Below, one piece after another: positions 46,215 through 57,132 of a stretch of 64,000 bases of DNA. How positions within the stretch are numbered: the stretch's first letter is position 1; each line of letters starts with the position of its first letter. This stretch comes from Clonostachys chloroleuca (lineage: Eukaryota > Ascomycota > Sordariomycetes > Hypocreales > Bionectriaceae): positions 1,488,001-1,552,000 of the forward strand of contig JBANAY010000001.1 of the NCBI GenBank assembly GCA_037952775.1, in the 5' to 3' direction. A model generated the notes under the pieces. It did no database searches. It was not told where the DNA came from and was given only the letters and a program-made list of their open reading frames with translations. Both the position numbers and the translations under genes were made by a program.

Positions 46215-47181
46215 TCAACGGTCGTGGCGGTGGAACTGGCTGAAGACTCGTATCCTCCCTCTGCATGGCGATCCCCCCATTACTCCCATGTGTTGGAATG
46301 GTGATTGTTGTGGACCTCCATCGCTATCTTCAGCCTGGCTTTCGGCCATCATCTGCTCCTGCGCAGCTCGCTGTTCCAATTCGCGCAGCCTCTCCTTTTC
46401 GGCCGGGTCAATAAGGTCGTCATCGCCACTCCAGTAGGTGTCATCATCCTCGAGCTCAGGCATGGCCATCCGCTTCCAGAACCGAATCTCCTGCTTCGCC
46501 GCAACGCTGGCGACACGCCCGTCCCAGCGCTTCTCGTCCTCGTCGTACTTGCTCCGAAACTTCCTCAGGCTCTCGTTGGCCGTCGCGGCGTGCGTCTGCA
46601 TCTCCCAGATCTGCTCGCGCAACCGGGAGTTCTCCCGGCGGGCCTCGTCGAGCTGTGCGCGGTAGGACCGATGCCACGCGGCGACGTCCGCGACGTGCTT
46701 GGTCTTGTACTCGTGGAACTGCTTGAGCATCACAGCGAGGGCGTTGGCGTACTGGGTGAGGAGCGTCGCATTCTGGTCGCGGCTGTGCTTGGCCTTCTCG
46801 AGCGACTCGGTGAGGAGGGATATCTGGGCGTCGAGGTTTTCCTCTTGGCCTGCGCAGGGTGAATTGGTCAGCTTGGCTAGGAACAGCGAGAAGATAAGAC
46901 GTTAGAGGGAGAGCGCACTTTGTAGCTCGTCGGCAGCAGCGTCAATGAGCTCGCCATTGGATATGCCATTGGTTTTCGCCTTGGTGCGGACCTTGCCGAG
47001 GCCGTTGACGATGTCCTCTGTGACTTTGCGGTTGTCGGCGAGCTGTTTGCTCAGCTCCTCCACCATGCTGTAGATGTAGTTGAGTTCTGCTTGGTGGCCA
47101 GCGGGCGTTGGCATGGACATGCCGCCGCCACCTGGCATACCTGCGCCGTTCATGCCGTTCATAGCGACGTGGCCCTGAGGA

Positions 47182-47213
<32 letters not shown>

Positions 47214-47348
47214 TTGCTGCTGCTGTTGCTGTAGCTGGGGGCTGTTTCCAGGACTGGCAGGATTGGCGGATTGGCGAGGCTGGGGGGCCCGAAGCTGAGG
47301 TTGTTGCTGGGGTTGGTCGTGGATGGCCTGAGACGCGTTAAAGTTCAT
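46215..47348 (-). CDS. Poly-Q coiled-coil protein, unknown function
   Basis: Exons 46919-47348 and 46215-46849 join at DELQ/SQEEN to give 354 residues. The donor is GTGCGC, less common than GTAAGT, but the join is the only one keeping the heptad pattern in frame. The N-terminal third is Gln/Pro/Gly-rich with an uninterrupted run of 15 Gln (codons mostly CAG). From about residue 90 the sequence is coiled coil: LNYIYSMVEELSKQLAD, ENLDAQISLLTESLEKAK and RRENSRLREQIWEMQT. The C-terminus is acidic then Pro/Gly-rich. No catalytic domain is recognised. The architecture suits a scaffold, cytoskeletal or transcription-associated factor; none can be proved here. Confidence 0.75.
47187..47231 (-). repeat. 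CAG/CAA microsatellite encoding poly-Q
   Basis: Fifteen consecutive Gln codons, twelve CAG and three CAA on the coding (minus) strand. The CAA interruptions would stabilise the tract against slippage. Confidence 0.9.
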
Positions 47349-48470
47349 GCTAACAGGCTTGGAAGGAAAAACGAGCTATTCGGGCGAGATAACGAGACTG
47401 ATTAATTAGCAGCACGGCCTATGTGGGCGGTCGGCCGCGAGTGTGGGAAGCTTGATGGGGCTCAGGACGGATGGGGCGCTAAAGGCTTGATTGAAGGTGG
47501 GCTGGTTCCGAGCAGACATTCGGGGATGAGGCTAGACTGGTTTGGAGGAGTCGGTGGAGGTCGTGATGCCAGTGCTTACCGTCTGCTTGGTCCAGGGTAG
47601 TCTATTTTCTTTGGATTCACTATTATCCAACTTGAACTACCCTCCTTGATGCCTTCTTTTTTTCTTTTCTTTTTTTTTCTTTTCTTTTCTTTTCTTTTTT
47701 CAAGATGAATCGTAATGAATTATGAATTCAGAGATATGGTAATAGATCCCTTCCCATACGGCAGAGAAACGCTCTCCCCTGCTCTAAACACCGAGTAATC
47801 CACACCCCTCTACCATACGAAGATAGTCTATAAGTGATGCTTGCTCTAATTCTACGATGTAAATCGACTTTTACCAACACGTTCCCTGAGGCTATCACAA
47901 GTAAGGTGGGCATCGGCAAAGGGCTGCCGAAACCCCATTTTCACCCGCACCTCTTAGATGATAGATGTCACCGGCAATACTCAAGCGGGGGTAAAAGGTC
48001 ATATATTTGGCTATTCTCCATATTGCAACTCCAAACATTCCCGTGCGGAGGCTTCGGCCAGTGCGACCTGATTGGTTTTGGTCCCGGAACCAGCGTGTTC
48101 CATGTCCTAATTCGTTATTTTAGGGCCCCTCGCTGCTATATTGTCACGATTGCAACTGTGGAGTTGTGCCTTTGACTCTGTGATTCGCGCGGAACCATGC
48201 CCTCGGCAGAAATACGAGTTCATCACGCGGCCGATCCCCTTAGTCCAGAAGGTGACATCTCGGGCTGTGTCCACTGATCACCAAACATCACAGTGTTCTG
48301 GAACATCATGCGCGATTGAAATTGACATATAAGGCGATCAATGTGGTTTTCAGCATCTCAGCTGGGTTCTCTGTTACCCTCTTTTGACTTTGAACTTAGA
48401 AAGGGACTCCCTCTCAAGTTATATTGAGCTAACTCTGATCTACTACTTCTTTCTGTAAAATACTCGAAGA
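47349..48470. other. Divergent intergenic region, coiled-coil gene / GH43
   Basis: 1.1 kb with no gene. A 50-base poly-pyrimidine tract (TTTTC repeats) lies at 47652-47701. A CreA-type GCGGGG occurs at about 47985. Confidence 0.6.
47652..47701 (+). repeat. Poly-pyrimidine (TTTTC)n tract
   Basis: About 50 bases of T and C only, with TTTTC as the main unit. Purine/pyrimidine asymmetry of this length can exclude nucleosomes or form triplex DNA. Confidence 0.85.
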
Positions 48471-50073
48471 ATGAAGCCGATAACGGCTGCATTTCTTCTC
48501 GGCGCCGTCCCGGCTAGCCAGGCAGCGTTGCAGGTTGTTCCTGGGGCAACGTGGACTGCGGTTTGTGAACCCAGAGACTTGCTGGGGGCGTTTTTCTATT
48601 TGATCATCAACTAACTATTACCAAGTCAAACACAGGACGCCATGTACAAGCACATGGCGCCGGAATAATAGAAGACGGAGGCAAGTTCTACATGATCGGG
48701 GAGGACAAGACCAATGGCTCCGCGTTCCAAAATATTAATTGTTACTCCTCCTTGAACCTGGTTGAGTGGACGTTCGAGAATGCTTTGCTTACGCTGCAAT
48801 CCTCCGGCGACCTGGGACCGAGCCGTGTAGTTGAGCGACCCAAAGTCATCCGCAACGCTTCGACCGGCAAATATGTCATGTATCTGCACATTGATAGCAG
48901 CAACTATGGCGAAGCAAAGGTTGGTGTGGCCGTTTCCAACACAGTATGCGGCAATTACGAGTACCGAGGTAGCTTTCAGCCACTGGGTTTCCAATCTAGA
49001 GACATGGGACTCTTCAAGGATGACGATGGCTCCGCCTATCTCCTGACCGAGGACGTATGCTTCCTATTTAAGCTTAATAGCCAAAAGACAATCTGCTAAC
49101 CTTATATCGCGGATGGTCTTAAGCGGGCCAACGGCCTTCGTATTGATGCCTTGAGCTCCGACTACCTGTCGGTGACGAGAAACGTCTATACCTGGAGTGA
49201 GAAGATTGAATCTCCAGCGATTTGGAAGACAAACGGCTACTACTTCATGTTTGGCTCTCATCTTACAGGATGGGACCCAAATGATAATGTAAGTTAACTA
49301 GCCGAAGCTCTCGCCGAAGCTCTCGCCGAAACTCTCGCCGGTGAATTTCGGGCCTTCTCTTTCTTCTTATAAACACAGCTCGGTTGACAACTTTCTCCCA
49401 ATAGGTATACAGCTATGCCACATCTCTGTCCGGACCTTGGTCATCCTGGGCCAATTTCGCCGACTCGGGCTCGAACACCTATAGCTCGCAAACGTCATAC
49501 ATCCTACCGTGGAACGCTACGACGGCGATATACATGGGCGATCGTTGGCATTCGACGAATCTGAAGCGAAGTACCTACATCTGGCTGCCGCTTGAGCTCT
49601 CCGGTACCACCAGCGTGTGGCTGAGGAACCGGGAGAGCTGGGTCCCCGATGTCGCATCAAGGCGATGGTCTGCTGCGCCAAGCGAATCGGCCTACGAAGC
49701 AGAGGCCGGGACCCTGTCCAACGGTGCTGTTACAGTCAGTTGCTCCGGATGTAGCGGTGGCACAGCGGTGGGCTACATCGGCGGAAGCAGCGGGGGAACG
49801 CTCAGACTGAGCGGTTTGAGCAGCGGCGCGACTTCTCGAGCGACGCTCAAGGTGAGATACGCAAACGGCGACAGCGGTGAGCGGCATGGCAGCGTCAATG
49901 TCAACGGGGTGAGCCAGAGCATAGCCTTCCTCCCGACGAGCAGCGGCCAGAGCGCAGGCACCAGCGCTGTGCATGTGAACCTGAATTCGGGCAGCGGGAA
50001 CACCTTTCAGATCACCGGGCTGAATGGCCAGTACGGTCCCGATGTCGACCGGGTTTTGATTCCTGCAAGCTAA
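48471..50073 (+). CDS. Secreted GH43 glycosidase with CBM35-like tail (exo-beta-1,3-galactanase type)
   Basis: Secreted enzyme predicted to attack beta-1,3-galactan side chains of arabinogalactan proteins. Exons 48471-48560, 48626-49054, 49124-49288 and 49405-50073 are in phase and give 450 residues. The signal peptide is MKPITAAFLLGAVPASQA. The mature N-terminus WTASNTGRHVQAHGAGI and following GGKFYMIGEDK are typical of GH43 subfamily 24. The catalytic region continues through RDMGLFKDDDGSAYLLTED and IESPAIWKTNGYYFMFGSH. From about residue 320 a CBM35-like module begins (YEAEAGTLSNGAVTVSC) and runs to DVDRVLIPAS. Subfamily placement is from remembered motifs. The third intron carries a 12-nt tandem repeat. 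Confidence 0.82.
49301..49340 (+). repeat. 12-nt tandem repeat inside a GH43 intron
   Basis: Three and a third copies of GCCGAAGCTCTC (third copy with one change) just after the 5' splice site of intron 3 (donor at 49289). Confidence 0.85.
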
Positions 50074-50117
50074 ATGGCGGCGACTGCGAGATATGTATGG
50101 TTTCGCCGGCGAATGAC

Positions 50118-50131
50118 CGGCATACGGCCGG
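50118..50131 (+). promoter_or_regulatory. CGGN8CGG, candidate AmyR-type site
   Basis: CGG, eight bases, CGG, matching the Aspergillus AmyR consensus CGGN8(C/A)GG that controls starch and maltose genes including alpha-glucosidases. It lies 439 bases upstream of the GH31 start. A single site; chance is possible. Confidence 0.4.
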
Positions 50132-50248
50132 GTGACAAGGATCAGCATGCACTGTCGGTGTGTGGAGGCGCCGAAGATCACAATAGAGTGATGGCACCGA
50201 CTCATTTCACCGTGAATTTCCCCATGTATCCGTGATGTTGTAGCAGAA

Positions 50249-50287
50249 CCGGGGCCCCAGGGTTGAGCGTGTGGAGGAGCTGTGGAG
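50249..50287. promoter_or_regulatory. Cluster of CreA/CRE-1 type sites
   Basis: CCGGGG at 50249-50254 and GTGGAG at 50271-50276 and 50282-50287 fit SYGGRG, the binding consensus of the carbon catabolite repressor. Three in 39 bases is more than scattered background. Confidence 0.45.
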
Positions 50288-50569
50288 GATGTGCGCTAGA
50301 ATGAAGTCATGACAGGAGCTTCCGTTTAAGCATGTTTCAGGGAAAACCAATTGGTGCGAGTGCGGAGTGCGGGTTCCTGTGCATCTTGACCCTCACCGAT
50401 GAATTCGAATTGCCCGATATGTGTAGATTCCCAGCTTGTGGTGAGAATATAATGTCGGGTCTGGGATTGACTCTCCCTTCCACCCGCTCACTCTTCTCCC
50501 CCTCAAGTCTCAATTTCAAATAGCTAGCTCAGCTTCACTAGCAATTGGGAGTTACCCAAAAGAGTGAAG

Positions 50570-53466
50570 ATGAGGTTCTTGAAAGTGTCGGCTGCCCTCC
50601 TACAGACGGCCCTGTTCGTCTCGTTTGGCACGGCACAGGACCACCAATATCCCGACTACAGCCTGCTGGCCAAATGCCCTGGGTACACTGCCTCCAATGT
50701 GCAGACAACAGACTATGGAATGGCTGCCGACTTGTCTCTTGCCGGTGATGCATGCAATGCTTACGGAGATGATCTCAAAGATCTGATTCTGGAGGTCACC
50801 TACGAGGCTGGTAAGCAAAAGAAGAGTGACACGGAGACGAGATGACGAGACTAACATGGCCGGAATATAGACCAAAGACTTCATGTCAAGATCCAGGACA
50901 AGGCAAACCAGGTCTACCAGATTCCAGAATCTGTATTTCCTCGCCCAGACAGCAAGAGCTCTCCCGACTCCAATGCCCTCAAATTCGACTACGAGGAGAG
51001 TCCCTTCTCATTCCGCGTCTCCAGACGAGACAGCGAAGAAGCCTTGTTCGACACCTCAGCGGCATCTCTCATCTTTGAATCGCAATATGTCCGCCTGCGC
51101 ACCAAGCTTCCCGAGGATCCCTATCTCTATGGACTGGGCGAGCATACCGACGACTTCCGTCTGAGCACCACTAATTACAGTCGCACTCTCTGGAATCAGG
51201 ACAGCTACGGAATACCTGAGGATTCCAACCTGTACGGAAGCCAGCCTTTGTATCTCGAGCATCGCGAGTCTGGCTCCCACGGTGTCTTTCTGCTCAACTC
51301 CAATGGTATGGACGTCATGATTGACAACAACCAAGAGGATGGCCAGTTTCTTGAATACAACACCTTGGGAGGAGTCCTCGACTTCTGGTTCTTTGCTGGA
51401 CCCAGCCCCTCAGAGGTGACCAAGCAGTATGCCGAGGTGGCTGGACTGCCTACGTTTGCCCCCTACTGGGGCCTAGGCTTCCACCAATGCCGTTATGGCT
51501 ACCAAGATGCATTCGCCGTGGCCGAGGTCATCTACAACTACAGCCAGGCCAATATCCCCCTCGAAACCATGTGGACTGACATTGACTACATGGACGGCCG
51601 CCGCACCATCTTCACAACTGACCCTGAGCGATATCCCGTTGGAAAGTTGCGCAGTATCGTGTCGTACCTCCATGAGCGCAACCAGCACTACATCGTCATG
51701 GTAGATCCCGCGGCAGGGTACAAGGACTACCCAACTATCACACGAGGTCTAGAGGACAACATCTTCCTCTTGCGCTCAAATGGCTCTGTATTCCTCGGTG
51801 TTGTCTGGCCTGGGGTGACAGTCTTCCCTGACTGGTTTGCCGAGAACATCACTACGTACTGGAACAACGAGTTTGATCTCTTCTTCAATCCTGAAGACGG
51901 CATCGACATTGACGGTCTGTGGATCGACATGAACGAGCCTGCAAATATTGGCTGCTATTTCCCCTGGTAAGAATGCCCCCGTCACTGATTCCCCTTGATT
52001 TTCATTGCTGACAGAAACCCAGTGAGGATCCATACGGCTCAACTGAGGGTTTCCCTCCTGAGCCTCCCGCAGTGCGAGAGAATCCCAGACCTCTGCCTGG
52101 TTTCCCTTGCGAGTTCCAGCCGCCTGACCAAGGAGGCTGCAGCAGCAACTCAACCAAACAGGTCGAAAATGTGAGAAGCCTCCTTCCAATGGAAGTGAGC
52201 ACCCCCCAGATCGTCCCTCGCCAAGAGAAGGCAGGTGACCAGAGCGGTCTGCCCGGCCGTGATCTCCTGTACCCCAAGTATTCCATCCGCAACAAAGCCG
52301 CATACCAGCCGTGGTCGAACGCAGCCGACGGCGGCCTCTCCAACCGGACGGTCGACACCAACATCCTCTCCCAGAACGGCCTAGCCATGTACGACACCCA
52401 CAACCTCTACGGCACCCTCATGGGCTCGGCCTCGTACGACGCCATGCGCGCCCGCCGCCCGGACAAGCGGCCCCTCATCATCACCCGCAGCACCTTCGCC
52501 GGCTCCGGCTCCAAGGTCGGGCACTGGCTCGGCGACAACCTGTCCACCTGGGCGCACTACCGCGCCTCCATCCGCACCATGCTCGCCTTCACCTCGCTCT
52601 TCCAGTTCCCCATGACGGGCTCCGACACCTGCGGCTTCGGCGACAACACCACCGAGGAGCTCTGCGCCCGCTGGGCCTCCCTGGGCGCCTTCAACACCTT
52701 CTACCGCAACCACAACCAGCTCGACATGATCGACCAGGAGTTCTACCTCTGGGACACCGTCGCCGAGAGCGCCCGCAAAGCCATCGACGTCAGGTACCGC
52801 CTGCTCGACTACATGTACACGGCCATGGCCCGCGCCTCGAAAGACGGCACCCCGGTCCTGTACCCCGTCTTCTACCTGTACCCGGAGGACCGCAAGACCT
52901 GGGCACTGGAGAACCAGTTCTTCTACGGCAAGGGCGTCCTCGTCGCCCCGGTTCTCGAGGAGGGCGCAACGAGTGTAGACGCCTACCTCCCCAACGACGC
53001 CTTCTACGACTGGCACACCCACGAGCTGGTCTGCGGCAGGGGCGCGAACCACACATTCTCCGACGTCGACACGACGTCGATTCCCATCCTCATCCGCTCC
53101 GGCGTCATCCTGCCCCTCCGGGTGTCGTCCGCGAACACAACCACCAGCCTGAGGGAGCAGGACTTTGAGCTGGTCCTCCCTCTGGACAAAAACGGCGAGG
53201 CCACGGGTGAGCTGTATTTCGACGATGGCGAGTCCATCGACCCGGCCAATAACGGAGGGGTGAGCTGGATCAACTTGTCCTTCAAGGACGGGGAGCTGCG
53301 GATCGAAGGAGAGTTCAACTTTCAGGTGCCTGTGTCCATCTCCAAGATTACTCTCCTTGAGGGCAGCAAGGCGTGCGCAGGGAACGCCACAGTCGACAGC
53401 GCGGCGTCCAAGCGAACAGCTGATGTGAAGCTGTCGCTGAATGAGTCGGGATCGCTTCGCGTATAG
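50570..53466 (+). CDS. Secreted GH31 alpha-glucosidase
   Basis: Releases glucose from non-reducing ends of maltose, malto-oligosaccharides or starch outside the cell. Exons 50570-50810, 50871-51966 and 52023-53466 give 926 residues. The signal peptide is [20 protein letters not shown] with cleavage near TAQ. The catalytic nucleophile lies in [12 protein letters not shown] (about Asp433), whose continuation CYFPCEDPYG is rebuilt by splicing. The acid/base Asp lies in HWLGDN, and the second GH31 signature runs from [14 protein letters not shown] to [10 protein letters not shown]. Many NxS/T sites suit a secreted protein. The last exon is markedly C-rich at third positions compared with exon 2. 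The start at 50570 is the first ATG; a GTG two codons earlier is not used. Confidence 0.94.
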
Positions 53467-54207
53467 TGTTCTCGTATATAGTGTTCCCTTGTGAGTTTGG
53501 AAGGGAATGGCCCATATGCAGCAATACAAGCTGGCAACCAACAAAAAGCATTTATAGATTTCAAGTCTCACGTGTTCGTATACTCGAAGAAAAATTCATT
53601 CAGTATTCATTCATCATCAATATTGATCAAGCTAGTAAAATATGAAAACAGACAGTTCATATCTTTTGTCATTTGCTCTATCACGTAATCATCATCGCTC
53701 TGGGTTCCAGAGGACCAAACTGGTGGAAGAAAGCAGAGTAGGGCGTATCATTCAGACTTTTGTTTTTGCAGAATGCCCCCCAAAATACAAAACACCGTCG
53801 CTAATAATAGAGTCGCATACTGACAACGCCGCCGATAAATAAAAAGTCATAAGTTGATGTCATAATTCCATTTCAAAGGTTGGAAATAATAATTTTTGCT
53901 GTTGGTTCGTGTTACCGTGAATCGCTGCGGGGCGGTTCATCAACTGTCGTGTCGTAAAGCTCATGAAAATGTCGTTAACCACTCGTTATCCGTTAAAAGT
54001 CGTGGGATAGGCTATGCAATGAACGTCATTGCATCATAAAGGAAATTAGATGAAAATCTAACAATTGGAATAAAAGGAAGCCAGAAAAACAAAAAGGGAT
54101 AAGAGGAAATATGAATAAGGAAACAGAAGCATGGGAAGAGGGCAACGACCAGAGAGGTTGAACGTTGTCAGGGCCTAAGTTCTTCGGCCGCACACAGAAT
54201 CTTCTCG
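53467..54207. other. Convergent intergenic region
   Basis: 741 bases, A/T-rich, between the GH31 and caspase/zinc-finger stops. No gene or repeat was recognised. Confidence 0.6.
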
Positions 54208-57132
54208 TCAATCAACCTCCATGCAATCGATTGCGGAGTCTGGCTCTTTTCCAGGCGAGTCTTCGTCTGGTTTCAGAGACTCTGCGCTTGATCTTGTCGG
54301 CGGTTGAATAGAGATTGAGTCTTTGACCTCGCCAGTGGAATTGCTCTCACCGTTGGGTGAAGAATTTCCATTTGCACCAGACAGAAGGCGGTATCCACCG
54401 CCTTGTGACTCAATAATATTCTCGTCGAGAGCCCAATTGATCAGGTGTTTATCAACCCAGGCCTTGTTACCCTCGCCCTTCTCCATGTGCCGGCCAACAT
54501 GTTCGGTCCATTCATCCCAAGAGCCTGCTCCCTCGAACACTGTCAGGCAGTCTGGGTTTGGGCATGCCGACTTCTGTGGTGGATGTCGCCGATTTACCAG
54601 GCATTTCTCTTGCATAAGCTTGACATGTGACTCCCATTCAGTCTGAATTTTCGTATCGCTCTTTGTGAGGGGCTTTTTGATTTGCGTGGGAGCGTGCATC
54701 CGACGAAGGTGTTGGGTGAACAAATCCTTCCGGTTGAATTCATTACCCCTGCCTTCACCGTTACCTTTCGGGCAGGAAGAGCAGCGGTAATACTGCAAAC
54801 AAAGGTGCTGAGAAGTGATGTGCCGTTTCCATTCGTTCTTTGATCCAAACGTGCTGCTGCAGCCTGCAAATGAAAAGGCACAGGGGAATGGTCGTGTGTG
54901 GGCCGCAGCGATATGTTTTCGCAGAGACGAGGAATCACGGAATGGCGCGTGAGTACAATGGTGGCACCGGGTCTCATGCTTTGGCTGAGCACGCCTCGGG
55001 ACTTTGACACGTTGGGGGCTGGTTCGCACCTCTCCAGAGTCGTTGGATCCTTCGTGATCATCATTAGAGGACCTACGCACCTTGTGCCTCGAATCGGATG
55101 TGCCGTTGGGTAAAGTTGTTCGTGGCTTCTCCGACCCTTGTGTGCTGTCATCACTCCGGTGCCTCATATGACTCAGAGCTTTGAGCTGTTCTGCAGCTTC
55201 CCGCATCTCCGCCGACCCCTCGTTTTCGTCTTTTGGTTTGGTTGGCGTAGCGCCAGGGCCCGAAGGATACCGGCCTGGGGTCAAGCTCTCACGGGCCCGA
55301 TATTTAGAAGCAGGCGTGCTCCGAGCTGCGGATGAGGGAGTAGCGTGCACAGTCTGCTCATTCCGCTCGTGCTCACGCCTCTCGTGCTCTCTCCTCTCAT
55401 GCTCTCTCCTCTCGTGCTCTCTCCTCTCGTGCTCTCTCCTCTCGTGCTCTCTCCTCTCATGCTCTCGCCTCTCGTGCTCTTGGCTTTGCACCGGTGGCCT
55501 TGGAGGATATTCTTTCGCTTCCAACAAGATCCGCCCTCCGTCAGCCTCGTTCATAGATGGCTTGGCCGGTGTGGGCCCGACGAGCTTCTCGTAGAGATGG
55601 AGCATGTTGTGCGAGCTGATATAGCCTAAGAAGCAGCAGACCTTATCGTGCTGAACTATGTTCCAGACGGAATGGGGCATTGAAATGAGAAGCATCGTCG
55701 GGGGTCCAAGGAACATCCCCTCTACGGCAATTTTGGCGCCCAAAGGCGGAGTATTTTGCAACCACTGGTGAAAAAAGGACATGTCTGGGCTAGCGTCACC
55801 GACGAATGTTGTACATGCCAATATACGATGCTCATCAAATCGGATATCAGTCGCCGCAACAGGATCTATGAGGCGCTCCTCATGTCCACGCACAGGCGAC
55901 TGATCGGATTCGCCCGATGTAGGCAGCTGTGTCCCCCCAGATACAGATACGGGGGACAATGTCAGTCCCTGAGATTTCCCGGGCGTCACGGTGAAGAATA
56001 CTGGCAGTTGTTGCGGTTTGGGGAGATGGGTGCCCCCAGAACCATTCACGAAGCGAGGCGGGTGAGACTGGCGCTGCTGCTGGAGAAATTTGACTTCCTC
56101 AAAGAGCCTCTGTGCGCTGAATTGTCTTCCAGTACTCATCTTCTGGAGAGCTTCCACGAGATTGACGGTAAATGAAGAATCGGGGTCACTTCGCTTGTCC
56201 TTTCCAGGAATACCGGCGGCAATTGCTTGCTTAAGCCCATTGCTTCCCGAGCTTGGTGAGTCGGGGATCGCGCAGGTATCCAGCAGAAAGAGTATATCGG
56301 CCTGGGCGTCTTCGAAGAGACAACGAACGCCATCCCATTTCAGCCTTGCTGCATCAGGTCCAGGTTTGCTAGAGAAGAAGGCGACATGTCAGGCCGAGCA
56401 AATTTCCGAATTGATACTTAGGTAGAGCGCCGCCACAAAAAATACAAACAAGACTTACCATGCCCAGTAGAGGTGTGAATCGGACCCAACATAGCCATGG
56501 CCCGCGTAATATATGACAAGCAAGTGATCGGGTCTTGCATGTTCCAGGAATTGGGCCATCTGAACACCGAGCTTGATGCTTGGATTGGCCACAGTCGGGA
56601 TAAGCCATCGCTGTGTGCGATAGTGATATCGAGACTCAAAAACACGGCTAAGAGCAATCAAGTCTTGTTCGACACTGTCATCGTCCTCCCACCTCAGCAG
56701 GAGGACAGAAACTTCCTTATACGAGGACGATGGGCGCTCGGTCTGTCGCTGGATGAGCATGGCGGCATCTTGGAGATGGCGGGCGTACGTCTCGAAGTCA
56801 TGGCGTTCGGGTGGCGGTTCCTGTGGCTGAAGGATGTGATGGTGCTACAAGCAATTGTTACGTGGTCAGCGGCGGAATCGCAATTATTTCGCAGAGAAAC
56901 GGATGGACATGTTGGCGTATAGGCAAGACAGATTGCGGTCGAGATGGGCAGGGTGCCTGGTGGGGAAGATTGTGGGAGACACATTTGGCGGGGGTGGTCA
57001 TCACTCAGGTGGAAGCTTATCTGGAAGGCTCACCAATTCAGAGGGGTGCTGTGAGGACTGGACGGCAGCTGGGTCGGCTGGAATATGGGTGACCTTGGGG
57101 GCCAGCTTTCGTTTCTTGGTAGACGGTTCCAT
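54208..57132 (-). CDS. Caspase-like (C14) domain fused to C2H2 zinc fingers
   Basis: Exons 57034-57132, 56459-56844 and 54208-56368 are in phase and give 881 residues. The N-terminus carries a nuclear-signal-like KKRKLAPK. Residues about 60-250 form a caspase-fold domain: SVLLLRWEDDDS, the His motif VIYYAGHGYVG (about His149) and the Cys motif ILFLLDTCAIPDS (about Cys194). Both dyad residues are present, but the usual DxCxSG lacks its glycine. A low-complexity linker contains eight EHERR units (459-498). Four Cys/His clusters follow: CHHC..H..H at 630-652, CAFSFAGC with HITSQH, CSSC with HLRRMH, and CPNPDC with HVGRH. It is plausibly a protease or degenerate protease tethered to DNA or RNA. 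The function is unknown and the reaction, if any, unproven. Confidence 0.8.
55360..55479 (-). repeat. 15-bp minisatellite, eight units (EHERR)n
   Basis: Eight head-to-tail 15-base units in frame, seven encoding EHERR and the end one EHERN. Units differ by only a few substitutions (GTG/ATG in the shared CTCNTGCTC core), implying recent expansion. Confidence 0.95.

Larger units (their letters stand above)
50074..50569. promoter_or_regulatory. GH43-GH31 intergenic region / GH31 promoter
   Basis: 496 bases. It holds the GH43 3' UTR and the GH31 promoter, with a CGGN8CGG site (50118-50131) and three SYGGRG CreA-type sites (50249-50287). No open gene. Confidence 0.6.

Noticed and set aside
52381..53571. 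396-codon minus-strand frame
   Set aside because: Antisense shadow of the GH31 last exon caused by its C-ending codons; no domain likeness.
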